64,000 nucleotides of DNA from Prevotella sp. (GTDB lineage: Bacteria > Bacteroidota > Bacteroidia > Bacteroidales > Bacteroidaceae): NCBI GenBank assembly GCA_017447515.1, contig JAFSNG010000049.1:1-64000 (forward strand), read 5' to 3'. Position 1 is the stretch's first letter; every line of letters starts with the position of its first letter. A model generated the notes under the pieces. It was given only the letters and a program-made list of their open reading frames with translations, was not told where the DNA came from and made no database searches. The position numbers and the translations under genes are program-made. This document shows positions 1 through 8,118 of this stretch, one piece after another.

Positions 1-424
1 AGACTATCTCTTTGTTTCCCCAACATCTTTTTCCGTGTGGCGTTAACGTTTCTTTGTAAAGTCGTTAAATTATTTAATAGATTTCGGCTTTTCTCTCATC
101 CCATTCTTATTGTCGGTAATAAATGGGAGGAGAACAAGAGCGACCCAAGAGCAGAATGGGAGCAACCCTTCGGCAAGGCTTTCGTGGAGCTAAAGAGATG
201 CAAATATCCGCCAATGCCAGTATTTAAAGGCATCCCCAGAGTTATATTTAACCTTATCTACCTCCCAAGCAAAGAATTATTCAACGTATTTTCCTATCGA
301 AATTATGTTAATTGGGGTAAAAAAGTTTGAATATAATTTTATAGATTTAGGATTGTTTCTACAAAAATTATATGTGCTATCGTAAAAAAATAGAGGAAAG
401 TTTGGAACTTTCAATTTTTATTCT
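1..424. other. intergenic stretch, no supported gene
   Basis: About 420 bases without a gene I can support. The only reading frame of note (37-330, 97 codons) has no signal peptide, no recognisable domain and no promoter box or ribosome binding site. The last 100 bases are very A+T-rich and lead into the promoter at 425. Confidence 0.5.
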
Positions 425-432
425 TAAATTTG
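425..432 (+). promoter_or_regulatory. Bacteroidetes -7 promoter box (TAAATTTG)
   Basis: Matches TAnnTTTG, the -7 element of the Bacteroidetes primary sigma factor. A TTTG suited to the -33 element lies about 20 bases upstream (near 401-404). Transcription should start near 438, which is 350 bases before the first protein gene, so it probably drives the structured RNA that follows. Confidence 0.7.
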
Positions 433-437
433 CAGCG

Positions 438-712
438 TCGCTTGTTAGCCTCTTGGGGTGAAGCGGGCGGTCTTACATATTGAGAAAGACGTTTTCGAAC
501 GTCTGTCGTTGTGACTCGTGAATCTCGCAAATTCCTATCATCACAGCAGACAGATGACAACCGAAGCGTCACGTAGAGCGTATCTATAACCTTGTTAAAT
601 TATAGTTCGTTCTGGCGTGGGCTAACTGGCGTTGTCTATCCTGTGTGATGAGGGCAATGCGAGAGCCTACGAGTCCAGGATGGGCAGAAGAACAGACACC
701 TACGCCTTTTTC
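438..712 (+). ncRNA. putative structured RNA with terminator-like 3' end
   Basis: A non-coding stretch rich in pairing segments follows a strong promoter. Visible stems are CGCTT/AAGCG near 440-464, a tight hairpin AGACGTT-ttcg-AACGTCT at 487-504, TGTC..TTGTGA with TCAC..AGACA across about 504-552, CTATCCTG (636-643) with CAGGATGG (676-683), and an outer GGCGT-GG (614-620) with CC-T-ACGCC (699-706) followed by a run of T, as in an intrinsic terminator. Bacteroidales are known to carry such RNAs behind this promoter type (for example the Bacteroidales-1 motif and 6S-like RNAs), but I could not assign a family. It could instead be a long leader of the gene at 794, although the terminator argues for a separate transcript. 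Confidence 0.5.
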
Positions 713-793
713 CTTATCGTAAGCTAAATCTAAAGCATACTAATGTTGCCTAACTAGGGGTGTAGCATAGGCGCAAAAAAAGAGCTAACTATT

Positions 794-2587
794 ATGAGGC
801 TAAAAAAACTATTATTTTTTGCTGTATTTGTATTAGCGACAAATGCACATGCTCAAGACCTAAAAATACTTGTTAACAAGAAGGGCAAGGTTGGTTTTGC
901 AGATCAAAGTGGTAACGAGGTAATTAAATGCCAATTTGATGGTGCTCAACCATTTTCAAATGGTGTGGCAATCGTTACAAAGTCTGGTAAATCTGGTATT
1001 ATAGATTCAAAAGGTACCATTCTACTTCCTTTGAAATATACACAGATTTCTAAATGGAATAAAGAACTTTATATTATTAAGGACGGAAAGAAAGTAGGAC
1101 TTGCGACTCATCAGGGTAAGATAGTTCTTCCTGCAAAGTATTCGCATATCTCTAAGCCCAATTGCTATGGCAAAGCTCTTCTTGCCCTTGGTGGAAAATC
1201 TACAGCCAATGAGAATAAATCATATATGGCAAATGCCAAATATGGAATAATCAATGCCAATGGTAATGTGTTGGTAAATCCACAGTATAAAGGAATATAT
1301 GAATTTTCTTATGATGTAACTAATAAATATCCTTATTATGAAGGTAAACGTCTTGAGTTTAGTTATCACAATACCGTAGATACTTTAGTGACAGACTGTT
1401 CGTATTTAGGTTATAGCAAGAACGGCTATAGTATTTATTATGCAGGAATTATAGATGGTAATGGCAAGGAAATTTTAAAACAAGGACTTTATGACTTTGT
1501 TATGCAACCACACAGCGGTATGGTGAGATACTATAATATTAAGAAAAAACAGACTATCTGCGGTTATCACAATATAGTAACTGGAAAAGGTTTTGTAGTT
1601 GCTACATTAGACAATCATTTCGACAACATTAGCTATTGGACACACGGAGATTTTATTGGAGATATTGCTCCTGTCAATGGGACATCTTGGTCGTTTATTG
1701 ACAAACAAGGCAACAAGCTTCGTACAGGTTATACTTCCTTAATACATAGTCAAACGACAGGTCTTTGGGGTGCAAAGAATAATACAGGTAAATGGGATGT
1801 TTTCAATGACTCAAATAATGATGTTTCATCATTGTCTGGTTACGAAGAGATCCTTTTCCCTACGAAAGAAGGTGATAGGGAAGTCTTTAGTGTGATGAAG
1901 GACGGGAAGTATGGTTGCATTAATCGCTCTGGCAATGTTGTCGTTCCTTTTGATTATGAAAAAATGCTTGGTAACACATTTGATGTTATCGCTGTTAAAA
2001 AGGATGGAAAGTGGGGTATGATTTCTCCAGACAACAAAAACCTAATTCCCACAGAGTATTCTTATTTAATATTACCTTCAGAACGTAATGCAAAACATTT
2101 TTGGGTGAAGCAGTCCGACTCTCTTTATTATCATATGAATATTGAAAAGAACCAACTGTCTTATAATGGATTTAAGAGGGTGACAAATTTTGTTAATGGA
2201 ACAGCTCATGTTGCACCCGTAGGGATGGTTGTAGAACAAACGCCAATTAATCGTGCACAGTTATACGCTCCTGGAAAACTTCCAATAATACAAAACGATA
2301 ATAATAGTAAAAAAAGACCGGCTTCAACATCGAAACAATTGACCATAGATGAAGAATTCTCAAAAAACAAGGAGGGTTTTGGGTATATTTTGAACACCGA
2401 TGATGTTCTTATTATAAATGTACCGGTATCAGTGTTATATAAAGATGCTGTTGTAAAAGAGATTATGAACCGAGGAAGCAAGACACTTTCGGCAAGCGAA
2501 CAAAAGGCTATTATGCTGGATGTAACAAAAGAGAATCGTTCATATGATTTAAAGTCAGTGATTGGTGAAGAAGAATGGAATTATTAA
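794..2587 (+). CDS. secreted WG-repeat protein
   Basis: A 597-residue protein with a signal peptide (about residues 1-20, ending AHAQ). Most of residues 25-470 is a run of degenerate WG/beta-propeller-like repeats of the form 'KxGKxGxIxxxGNxVxPxxYxxI'. Clear copies start near residues 28, 68, 97, 145, 375 and 405. The C-terminal 90 residues are not repeated and are rich in Lys, Asn and Ser. WG repeats are a common Bacteroidetes extracytoplasmic module, probably for binding proteins or glycans; no catalytic residues are visible. It is the first gene of a seven-gene same-strand run (794-7299) with short gaps, and the sequence is A+T-rich compared with the rest of the window. No TAnnTTTG box is visible between the upstream RNA and this start. 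Confidence 0.85.
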   Translation: MRLKKLLFFAVFVLATNAHAQDLKILVNKKGKVGFADQSGNEVIKCQFDGAQPFSNGVAIVTKSGKSGIIDSKGTILLPLKYTQISKWNKELYIIKDGKKVGLATHQGKIVLPAKYSHISKPNCYGKALLALGGKSTANENKSYMANAKYGIINANGNVLVNPQYKGIYEFSYDVTNKYPYYEGKRLEFSYHNTVDTLVTDCSYLGYSKNGYSIYYAGIIDGNGKEILKQGLYDFVMQPHSGMVRYYNIKKKQTICGYHNIVTGKGFVVATLDNHFDNISYWTHGDFIGDIAPVNGTSWSFIDKQGNKLRTGYTSLIHSQTTGLWGAKNNTGKWDVFNDSNNDVSSLSGYEEILFPTKEGDREVFSVMKDGKYGCINRSGNVVVPFDYEKMLGNTFDVIAVKKDGKWGMISPDNKNLIPTEYSYLILPSERNAKHFWVKQSDSLYYHMNIEKNQLSYNGFKRVTNFVNGTAHVAPVGMVVEQTPINRAQLYAPGKLPIIQNDNNSKKRPASTSKQLTIDEEFSKNKEGFGYILNTDDVLIINVPVSVLYKDAVVKEIMNRGSKTLSASEQKAIMLDVTKENRSYDLKSVIGEEEWNY

Positions 2588-2603
2588 TTTAAATAGAAGA
2601 ATT

Positions 2604-3827
2604 ATGAAAACTCGATATTTTTTGCTATTCGTATTATTACTTACTAATATAGCCCTTTTTGCACAAGAGCCAGAGTCCAATTATCGACGCAGCTCAATTT
2701 ACTCTCTACTGGTTAATCATACTGATCAGCAGTTTGCTAATGAGATTAAGACAGCCTTTTTGCAGATTCCGGTTCCAGACAAGTTCAATGATCACAATCT
2801 CAGTGTTAAAGTGCTGAATATGGACCAAAAGCTTTCGGGTGCCAGTAGTGAAAAGGAGAATCCTGCCATAACAGAGTTCTTACAAAAGAATCAAATAGCT
2901 AGTCGTCTTGTTGGACGTTGGTTTAATCGTGACTTCTTTACTGGTCAGTGCAATATGGAACTAGTAAAAGAACGCGGTTTATACAACGCAACTGAGTTTG
3001 ATAAGCAGCTCGCTACCCGATCCGCTCGTGGAATGGCTATGCTACAGGATGCCGGTGAGGATCTAATTGGGAACACATTTGTATTGGTAAATGATATCCG
3101 TTATGTGGATAAGAATAAAGGGGCTAAAACAGGAGCATCCATTCTTAAGATTTTGGGTTCGGTTGCATCCATCGCAACAGGTACTAATCTCAGTGATTTA
3201 ACAGACAATTTGGGAGATATGGTTGAAACCATCAAAGGATTCAAAGTAAAAATCAATACTTTCTTATATAAACTTGATTGGTCTGATGACCAAGCTGCAT
3301 TGTTCTATCAAGAGCAGTATGCTGCTCAACCGGATGATACCAAGAAAGCGAACTTTGAAAGGGCTCGTGGAAGTTATAAGTTAAAGTATGTTGGTAAGGT
3401 TGAAAGTAGTGGTGGAACGACATCTTTTCTCGGAATTAACGAAGACGAGCCCATTGTTATGGTACGTAAGGCTTGTCAACGTGCCATTGATGATAATGTG
3501 GTAGATCTTCAGCATAATTATGAAGAATTCCGGACTAAGAGCCCACTTGTTACTGTAGATCCTATAACCGCATATATAGGTATGAAAGATGGAGTAAATG
3601 CTAAAAGTAAGTATGAGGTACTTGAAGTGATTGAAATGGAGAATGGCACTCACAAATACAATCGCGTAGGAGTGATAGAACCAATCCCCAATTTGATATG
3701 GGACAATCGCTTCATGGCGGTCGAGGAAGGAGCTCAGGGAGCTACACTTGGATTTACAACTTTCCGTAAAGTAAGTGGGAAAGATTTCGCTAAAGGTATG
3801 TTGATTCGTGATATGACAACTAAATAA
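2604..3827 (+). CDS. secreted protein of unknown function, 407 residues
   Basis: I chose the ATG at 2604 because it starts a clean signal peptide (MKTRYFLLFVLLL, cleavage after LFAQ). The same frame is open further upstream to 2562, but that part overlaps the previous gene and carries no signal. The mature protein has no domain I recognise. A small-residue hydrophobic stretch (ILGSVASIATG, near residue 185) could pack against or enter a membrane. Several conserved-looking Trp and Tyr residues follow in the middle. It lies 16 bases after the WG-repeat gene and 24 before the next, so it is very likely co-transcribed with them. Location in the periplasm or at the outer membrane is inferred from the signal peptide only. 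Confidence 0.8.
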   Translation: MKTRYFLLFVLLLTNIALFAQEPESNYRRSSIYSLLVNHTDQQFANEIKTAFLQIPVPDKFNDHNLSVKVLNMDQKLSGASSEKENPAITEFLQKNQIASRLVGRWFNRDFFTGQCNMELVKERGLYNATEFDKQLATRSARGMAMLQDAGEDLIGNTFVLVNDIRYVDKNKGAKTGASILKILGSVASIATGTNLSDLTDNLGDMVETIKGFKVKINTFLYKLDWSDDQAALFYQEQYAAQPDDTKKANFERARGSYKLKYVGKVESSGGTTSFLGINEDEPIVMVRKACQRAIDDNVVDLQHNYEEFRTKSPLVTVDPITAYIGMKDGVNAKSKYEVLEVIEMENGTHKYNRVGVIEPIPNLIWDNRFMAVEEGAQGATLGFTTFRKVSGKDFAKGMLIRDMTTK

Positions 3828-3851
3828 TATCTAACTAAAGATTAAAAAACA

Positions 3852-4319
3852 ATGAAAAGAGTACTGTGTTTTATAAGTATGCTCCTTGCTCTTTCTATAA
3901 GTGGAATGGCTAAGGGAGACAAGATGCCTGAGTATGACATTACTGGTGCAGGTTCTGGTACAGAGGGAACAATACTTGTCAAAGTATATGTCTACAGTAA
4001 AAAAGCTACGGATCAAGATTTGAAACGTGCAGCTGTTCATGGAGTAGTTTTCAGAGGCTGTTCTGGCAATGCCAGTGGTGCTCGTCAACCAGCTATGGCT
4101 GCTCCAACTGCTGAGAGTGATAATGCTGCTTTTTGTGAGGCTTTTTTCGCAACTGATGGTCCATGCCAAAATTATGCAACAATTGTTGGCGGCTCTTATG
4201 ACCGTGTTAAGACTCAAAAAGGCTATAAGTGTGGTGCAATTCTTCAAGTTAACAAAACAGCCTTACGCAAAGAATTAGAAAAGGCTGGAGTCGTTCGTTC
4301 TCTTTCATCAGGTTTTTAA
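3852..4319 (+). CDS. secreted FlgT/LPP20-like small protein
   Basis: A 155-residue protein with a signal peptide (residues 1-20, ending SGMAKG). The mature part has the pattern 'tilVkVYvYSKKATDQDLKRAAVHGVVFRG', that is, a beta strand, then a helix of the kind seen in FlgT N-terminal/LPP20-like domains (strand, 'A..A...AV..V.F.G', strand). The same pattern recurs in the protein at 4920, so the two look like diverged paralogues within one operon. It holds four Cys residues in the mature part (near residues 67, 94, 104 and 126), unusual for a Bacteroidetes envelope protein, which may form disulfides. Function unknown; assignment to the FlgT_N/LPP20 fold is by eye. Confidence 0.7.
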   Translation: MKRVLCFISMLLALSISGMAKGDKMPEYDITGAGSGTEGTILVKVYVYSKKATDQDLKRAAVHGVVFRGCSGNASGARQPAMAAPTAESDNAAFCEAFFATDGPCQNYATIVGGSYDRVKTQKGYKCGAILQVNKTALRKELEKAGVVRSLSSGF

Positions 4320-4332
4320 ATGATTGTAGAAA

Positions 4333-4902
4333 ATGAGAAAGTTTTTGTTTTTCTTTATTATGTTGTCTGCGACAACTTCGGTTAACGCTCAATATCGTGA
4401 CGTTAAATTGCCAGATGCCCCAAAACAGACCAGTTACGTGGATTATGAAAGGGAAAATACTGGTTTTTGGTATGCCGTTGATGTTGAAGGCGGAAGTAGT
4501 ATTATGATACATGATAATATGCAATTTGTTAGCCTTACTGCGACTGCCGGCTATCGCTTTAATGAGTTCTTCCGTTTGGGTGCTGGTATCGGCGGACGGT
4601 ATTATGTTCATAATGCATATGTGAGAGGTACTGACAACGATTTCGGCGTACCTATATTTGCAAATATACGTGGTAAATTTTTATCTGCATACGACCGAGA
4701 TGGTGTACCTTTCTGGTCTTTGAATGTTGGAGGAATTACCAATGAAGGCTTTTTTGCTAATCCTACGATCGGATATTGTTTTGGCGGAGTCCGAAACAAC
4801 TTCCTAATTGGAATCAGCTATACTATCATAAGTTTCAAAAACTACGAAAAGAAAAATGATGCCTATAGCTATTTCGGTTTAAAACTGGGTTATGAATTCT
4901 AA
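4333..4902 (+). CDS. small outer-membrane beta-barrel protein
   Basis: A 189-residue protein with a signal peptide ending VNAQ. From residue 45 on it shows alternating hydrophobic and aromatic strands with Gly turns (for example 'VSLTATAGYRFNEFFRLGAGIGGRYYV') and ends in Phe, typical of 8- to 10-strand outer-membrane barrels. It is similar in style to the porin-family/OmpW-like small barrels of Bacteroidetes but I cannot name a subfamily. It starts 13 bases after the previous gene. In this operon it would be the only integral outer-membrane part, and so a possible anchor or pore for the other secreted products. Confidence 0.75.
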   Translation: MRKFLFFFIMLSATTSVNAQYRDVKLPDAPKQTSYVDYERENTGFWYAVDVEGGSSIMIHDNMQFVSLTATAGYRFNEFFRLGAGIGGRYYVHNAYVRGTDNDFGVPIFANIRGKFLSAYDRDGVPFWSLNVGGITNEGFFANPTIGYCFGGVRNNFLIGISYTIISFKNYEKKNDAYSYFGLKLGYEF

Positions 4903-4919
4903 AATAAATATTAACAATT

Positions 4920-5387
4920 ATGAAGAAGCTTTTTTTGACAATAGTTGCTGTGCTATCCATAACATATGCCGATGCTCAAACGCAACCCGTCTATGGACGG
5001 TATTCTGTCAGATGCATGGGCGTTGAACTTGATGGCTCGCAAACGCTTCGAGTACAAGGTTATGGCCGTAATCGCTCAGATGCTAAAGAGCAGGCAATGA
5101 AGAATGCTGTTTGGGCCGTTATTTTTGATGGAATTAAAGACGGCGTGGAAGGGTGTAATATGCGTCCTTTGATTACTGAAGTAAACGCAAAAGAACGATA
5201 TGAAGATTATTTCAATATATTCTTTGCAGACAATGGCGCGTATTTGGAGTATGTCTCTTTACGTGATACAAAGAGACGCTCTGGTGGAAGATCAAAAGAC
5301 AAGTTAGGATATGCTTATGATCTAACTATTAGGGTATTACGCCCTCAATTAAAAGCCCGTTTAAAGGCTGACAATGTTATAGACTAA
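4920..5387 (+). CDS. secreted FlgT/LPP20-like small protein, paralogue of 3852
   Basis: A 155-residue protein, the same length as the product at 3852, with a signal peptide ending ADAQ. Residues 40-75 carry the pattern 'LRVQGYGRNRSDAKEQAMKN' followed by AVWAVIFDGI, close to the strand-helix core of FlgT N-terminal or LPP20-like domains. A basic patch (KRRSGGRSKDK) comes before the last strands. Shared length, fold pattern and operon suggest an old duplication followed by strong divergence. LPP20-like and FlgT-like domains often sit in complexes that include CsgG-like proteins, and the next gene encodes such a protein; that link is inference. Confidence 0.72.
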   Translation: MKKLFLTIVAVLSITYADAQTQPVYGRYSVRCMGVELDGSQTLRVQGYGRNRSDAKEQAMKNAVWAVIFDGIKDGVEGCNMRPLITEVNAKERYEDYFNIFFADNGAYLEYVSLRDTKRRSGGRSKDKLGYAYDLTIRVLRPQLKARLKADNVID

Positions 5388-5393
5388 AATTAT

Positions 5394-6353
5394 ATGAGTA
5401 TGAAATTTAGAGCATTATTATCCATAGCGATACTGGCAATATGCTTCTTGTCAGCAATGGGTCAGGCTAAAAAGCCGACCTTAATGGTTGTTCCAAGTGA
5501 TGCATGGTGTAAAGAACATGGCTTTGAGCAAACATTTGATAATCAGGGGACTCCAGAGCAGATCCCTGATTACAAGGCCGCTGTGTCAACCGATAAGCAG
5601 TTGAATGCTGTGATATCGAAAATCAACACATTGATGGCTGACCGTGGATTTCCTCTGAAGGATCTGCAGCAGAATGTGAAGAGCATTTCAAATCTTTCAG
5701 CTGAAGACAGGTTGATTACAAGTAAAAAAAGTGGTGCCGCTATAACAGAAAGTCCTCTGGATCGTTTACGTCGTACCGCTAAGGCCGACATCATTTTGGA
5801 GATAGATTGGACTGTAAATACTGTTGGGCCAAAGAGTAGTATAACCTATAACCTACGTGCACTTGATGCATATAGCAATAAGCAAGTGGCTGGAGCAGAA
5901 GGAACGGGTAAAGGTTCGTTCTCCACTGAGTTACCTGTGTTACTAGAAGAGGCTGTACAAGACCACATGGATTCTTTTGTTGAACGTTTGCAAGCCCATT
6001 TTGATGATTTACTTACAAATGGACGTGAGGTCGTACTTGATATGCGTATTTTCGATAGCAGTGCAGTTGACTTTGAGAAAGAGTATGGTGATTATGAGCT
6101 AAGTGAAGTTATAGATAATTGGTTGGCAGACAATTGCGTGAACCATCGTTTTAGCAAGTCTGACGCAACAGAATCGATGATATTATATGAGCAAGTCCGT
6201 ATCCCTTTGTATAAGTCTAACGGTATGGCTCAAGACACTTATGGCTTTGCTCGCGAATTAGCTCGTTTCCTTGGCGCAGCACCTTACAATATACCTGTAA
6301 AGACCGTAAATAGAGGTCTTGGACGTTGTCTTTTAATATTAGGAGAAAAATAA
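5394..6353 (+). CDS. secreted CsgG/TolB-like protein (DUF6175-like)
   Basis: A 319-residue protein. Either ATG at 5394 or at 5400 could start it; both give a signal peptide cleaved after SAMGQA. Residues 150-215 have the hallmark 'ADIILEIDWTV..sitYnLRALDAYSNKQVAgaeGTGKG' of CsgG/TolB-N-like envelope proteins. The opening of the mature chain ('PTLMVVPSDAWC') matches what I remember of the Bacteroidetes family DUF6175; that name is from memory. CsgG-like proteins form outer-membrane oligomers, but no lipobox is seen here. It starts 6 bases after the previous gene and ends 7 before the next, so translation is probably coupled. Confidence 0.72.
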   Translation: MSMKFRALLSIAILAICFLSAMGQAKKPTLMVVPSDAWCKEHGFEQTFDNQGTPEQIPDYKAAVSTDKQLNAVISKINTLMADRGFPLKDLQQNVKSISNLSAEDRLITSKKSGAAITESPLDRLRRTAKADIILEIDWTVNTVGPKSSITYNLRALDAYSNKQVAGAEGTGKGSFSTELPVLLEEAVQDHMDSFVERLQAHFDDLLTNGREVVLDMRIFDSSAVDFEKEYGDYELSEVIDNWLADNCVNHRFSKSDATESMILYEQVRIPLYKSNGMAQDTYGFARELARFLGAAPYNIPVKTVNRGLGRCLLILGEK

Positions 6354-6360
6354 GGAGGAC

Positions 6361-7299
6361 ATGAATATGAAAATAAAGAATATTTTGATTGCCGCATGTC
6401 TTATGACAGCAGCAAATGTATACGCTCAGGATTGCGTAATGCCAATTTCCATCCAACTGGACGAGGACTTTACCAATGTTCCGCCTGCTGCTAGTACTAT
6501 TCTTTACCAGTCGCTGAGTCGTGTGGCCACTGAGAATGGACTAACAACAGAGTCTCCGATTACTCCTTTTGTACTTACTGTTCATTGCGATGTGCTTGAC
6601 AAGAGCAATCTTCCAGGACCTCCTGTTCAGACTGTCTATAATCTTGGTATCACATTTTATATGGCTGACACCTATTCACAAAAGAAATTTGGTACAGTTT
6701 ATATTACTCTTGATGGAGTGGGAACTGGTGAAGTGAAGAGTTACATCAATGCTTTCCGTCGTATTAGTGCCAACAATTCACAGATTACAAGTCTCATTAA
6801 TCGAGGCAAGAAGAATATGTTGAACTATTATGATACTCAGTATCCAAATATTATCAAGGAGGCCAAACGATTAGCTTCTTTACATCAATACGAGGAGGCC
6901 CTTACCATGGTTCTCTCAATACCTATTTGTTCAAAGGGTGGTGACGAGGCCTCAATGTATGGTTTACAGTTATACACTAAGTATCTTGATCGTATGAATC
7001 TTTACCTGTTAAATCAGGCTAAAGCCCTGTGGGCTGCGGGACAAGACCAGCAGACTGCTTATGATGTGTGTGCCATGCTAGCCCAAATAGATCCTGATGC
7101 TGCTTGTTACGGCGAGGCAGGAAAACTGATGAAAGAGGTAAAGGCCCGTGTGCGCAGTGATATTGATTTTGAGATGCGTGAAAAGTATCACGATCAGATT
7201 AATTTGGAGAAAGACCGCATTGCAGCAGCAAGAGCAGTGGGAGTTGCCTTTGGTAATGGACAAAAGCCTACAACAACTAATTTAATGTGGCTTAGATAG
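6361..7299 (+). CDS. secreted TPR-like partner protein, 312 residues
   Basis: Signal peptide ending VYAQ; the ATG at 6361 follows a strong Shine-Dalgarno-like AGGAGG at 6353-6358, and 6367 is an alternative start. Residues 25-150 form a beta-rich domain ('FVLTVHCDVLDKSNLPGPPV..YNLGITFYMADTYSQKKFGTVYITLDGVGTGEV'), a CsgG/LPP20-like pattern similar to the preceding protein. Residues 155-300 are helical with TPR-like spacing and end in a charged coiled-coil segment. It closes the seven-gene run: the next gene is 117 bases away and behind a repeat. Function unknown; likely a periplasmic or outer-membrane partner of the other products. Confidence 0.72.
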   Translation: MNMKIKNILIAACLMTAANVYAQDCVMPISIQLDEDFTNVPPAASTILYQSLSRVATENGLTTESPITPFVLTVHCDVLDKSNLPGPPVQTVYNLGITFYMADTYSQKKFGTVYITLDGVGTGEVKSYINAFRRISANNSQITSLINRGKKNMLNYYDTQYPNIIKEAKRLASLHQYEEALTMVLSIPICSKGGDEASMYGLQLYTKYLDRMNLYLLNQAKALWAAGQDQQTAYDVCAMLAQIDPDAACYGEAGKLMKEVKARVRSDIDFEMREKYHDQINLEKDRIAAARAVGVAFGNGQKPTTTNLMWLR

Positions 7300-7318
7300 T
7301 GACTTAGACGTTTGCATT

Positions 7319-7380
7319 ACTTCCGAAGAAATTAGAAATACGCCAAAAGTATTCAAATTTTAATTCGGAGTATTGATTAC
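7319..7380. repeat. dispersed intergenic repeat, copy 1
   Basis: Contains TCCGAAGAAATT and AAATACGCCAAAAGTATT, closely matching the complement of 34995-35050. The core folds around the palindrome AATACTTTTGG(C/A)GTATT. It lies between two genes on the same strand. A terminator role for the preceding operon is possible. Confidence 0.65.
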
Positions 7381-7416
7381 GGGTTTGACATTTCTAATTT
7401 AAATATTGTAAATCAA

Positions 7417-7836
7417 ATGAAAAGTAAAATTTACAGTTTAATGGCTATCGTTATGATGGCGTGTTTATGTGTAAGTTTTGTCTCATGTGGTGATGATGAT
7501 GATGACACGACCACAGCACCCAAAGAACTATTTGGCTCATGGTACAAAACATCTGGAGCAGATAAATACTCTATGAGTTTCACTTTTGATTCAGACGGTA
7601 CAGGTTATGGCAATGTTAGTCACAACAAAATAATCAGTTATAGCGCATTTACGTTTACCTACAAATATAAAGCAAATGGGGACGTTGTATGTGACTACAT
7701 TCGTGAGATGGCTGATGAAGAAAGTGAGCAGACGGGTAGTGGAAGTATGACCTTTAATTATAACGCAGGGAAACTTACCTTTACTAAAGCTCCTAATAGC
7801 AGTTGGGAAGGTGCTGTGTTCTCAAAGGACTGGTAA
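7417..7836 (+). CDS. small lipoprotein, lipocalin-like
   Basis: A 139-residue protein with a type II signal peptide: hydrophobic core then VSFVSC, with Cys near residue 24. GDDDDD follows the Cys, the acidic tract that serves as a surface lipoprotein export signal in Bacteroidetes. The mature part begins 'LFGSWYKTSG' and continues as short antiparallel strands, a pattern common in small lipocalin-like Bacteroidales lipoproteins. Probably a cell-surface lipoprotein; ligand unknown. It appears to be a single-gene unit. Confidence 0.8.
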   Translation: MKSKIYSLMAIVMMACLCVSFVSCGDDDDDTTTAPKELFGSWYKTSGADKYSMSFTFDSDGTGYGNVSHNKIISYSAFTFTYKYKANGDVVCDYIREMADEESEQTGSGSMTFNYNAGKLTFTKAPNSSWEGAVFSKDW

Positions 7837-7883
7837 CGTTTCTTTTTCCGCTTCCTACCAGTACGGATTGTTCTAGTCAGAGA

Positions 7884-8022
7884 TTACGGGGTCGGAGATG
7901 ATCATTTCTGGAGATAAAGCAAGATTCTTCGACCTAAAGATGCGAAGTGTGGCGTCGCATTCCGCAAGGTTCATCAAGGCTTTGGGGAATCTTGTGATTT
8001 TGGAGGGCGGTTTTACTTTTAT
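7884..8022. repeat. intergenic stem-loop repeat, copy A (upstream of the HigA-like gene)
   Basis: Begins GATTACGGGGTC, then TTCTGGAGATAAAGCAAGATTC, and ends GAATCTTGTGATTTTGGAGGGCGG. The same landmarks in the same order recur downstream of the antitoxin gene at 8420-8515. Between the landmarks this copy carries about 40 extra bases, with a second partial stem (TCGCATTCCGCAAGG). The gap 7837-8118 holds this repeat and the next promoter, and no protein gene that I can support. Confidence 0.6.
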
Positions 8023-8077
8023 TAAACCATACAATGAAAAAGTAATTCGATTTTTTGCGAATTTACGGATTATTTAT

Positions 8078-8085
8078 TATCTTTG
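8078..8085 (+). promoter_or_regulatory. promoter box TATCTTTG for the HigA-like gene
   Basis: Perfect TAnnTTTG, with TTTG at 8054-8057 as the -33 element and a 20-base spacer. Predicted start near 8091, which places the true start codon at 8119 or 8122 and not upstream at 8083. Confidence 0.75.
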
Positions 8086-8118
8086 CACCCAAACATAAAA
8101 GAGAAAACAGCTAACAAT

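Noticed and set aside
37..330. 97-codon open frame at the left end
   Set aside because: No ribosome site, promoter, signal or domain; composition is that of random A+T-rich sequence.
392..406. GAGGAAAGT sequence resembling the start of RNase P RNA
   Set aside because: The following conserved P RNA blocks are absent, and it lies upstream of the promoter box.
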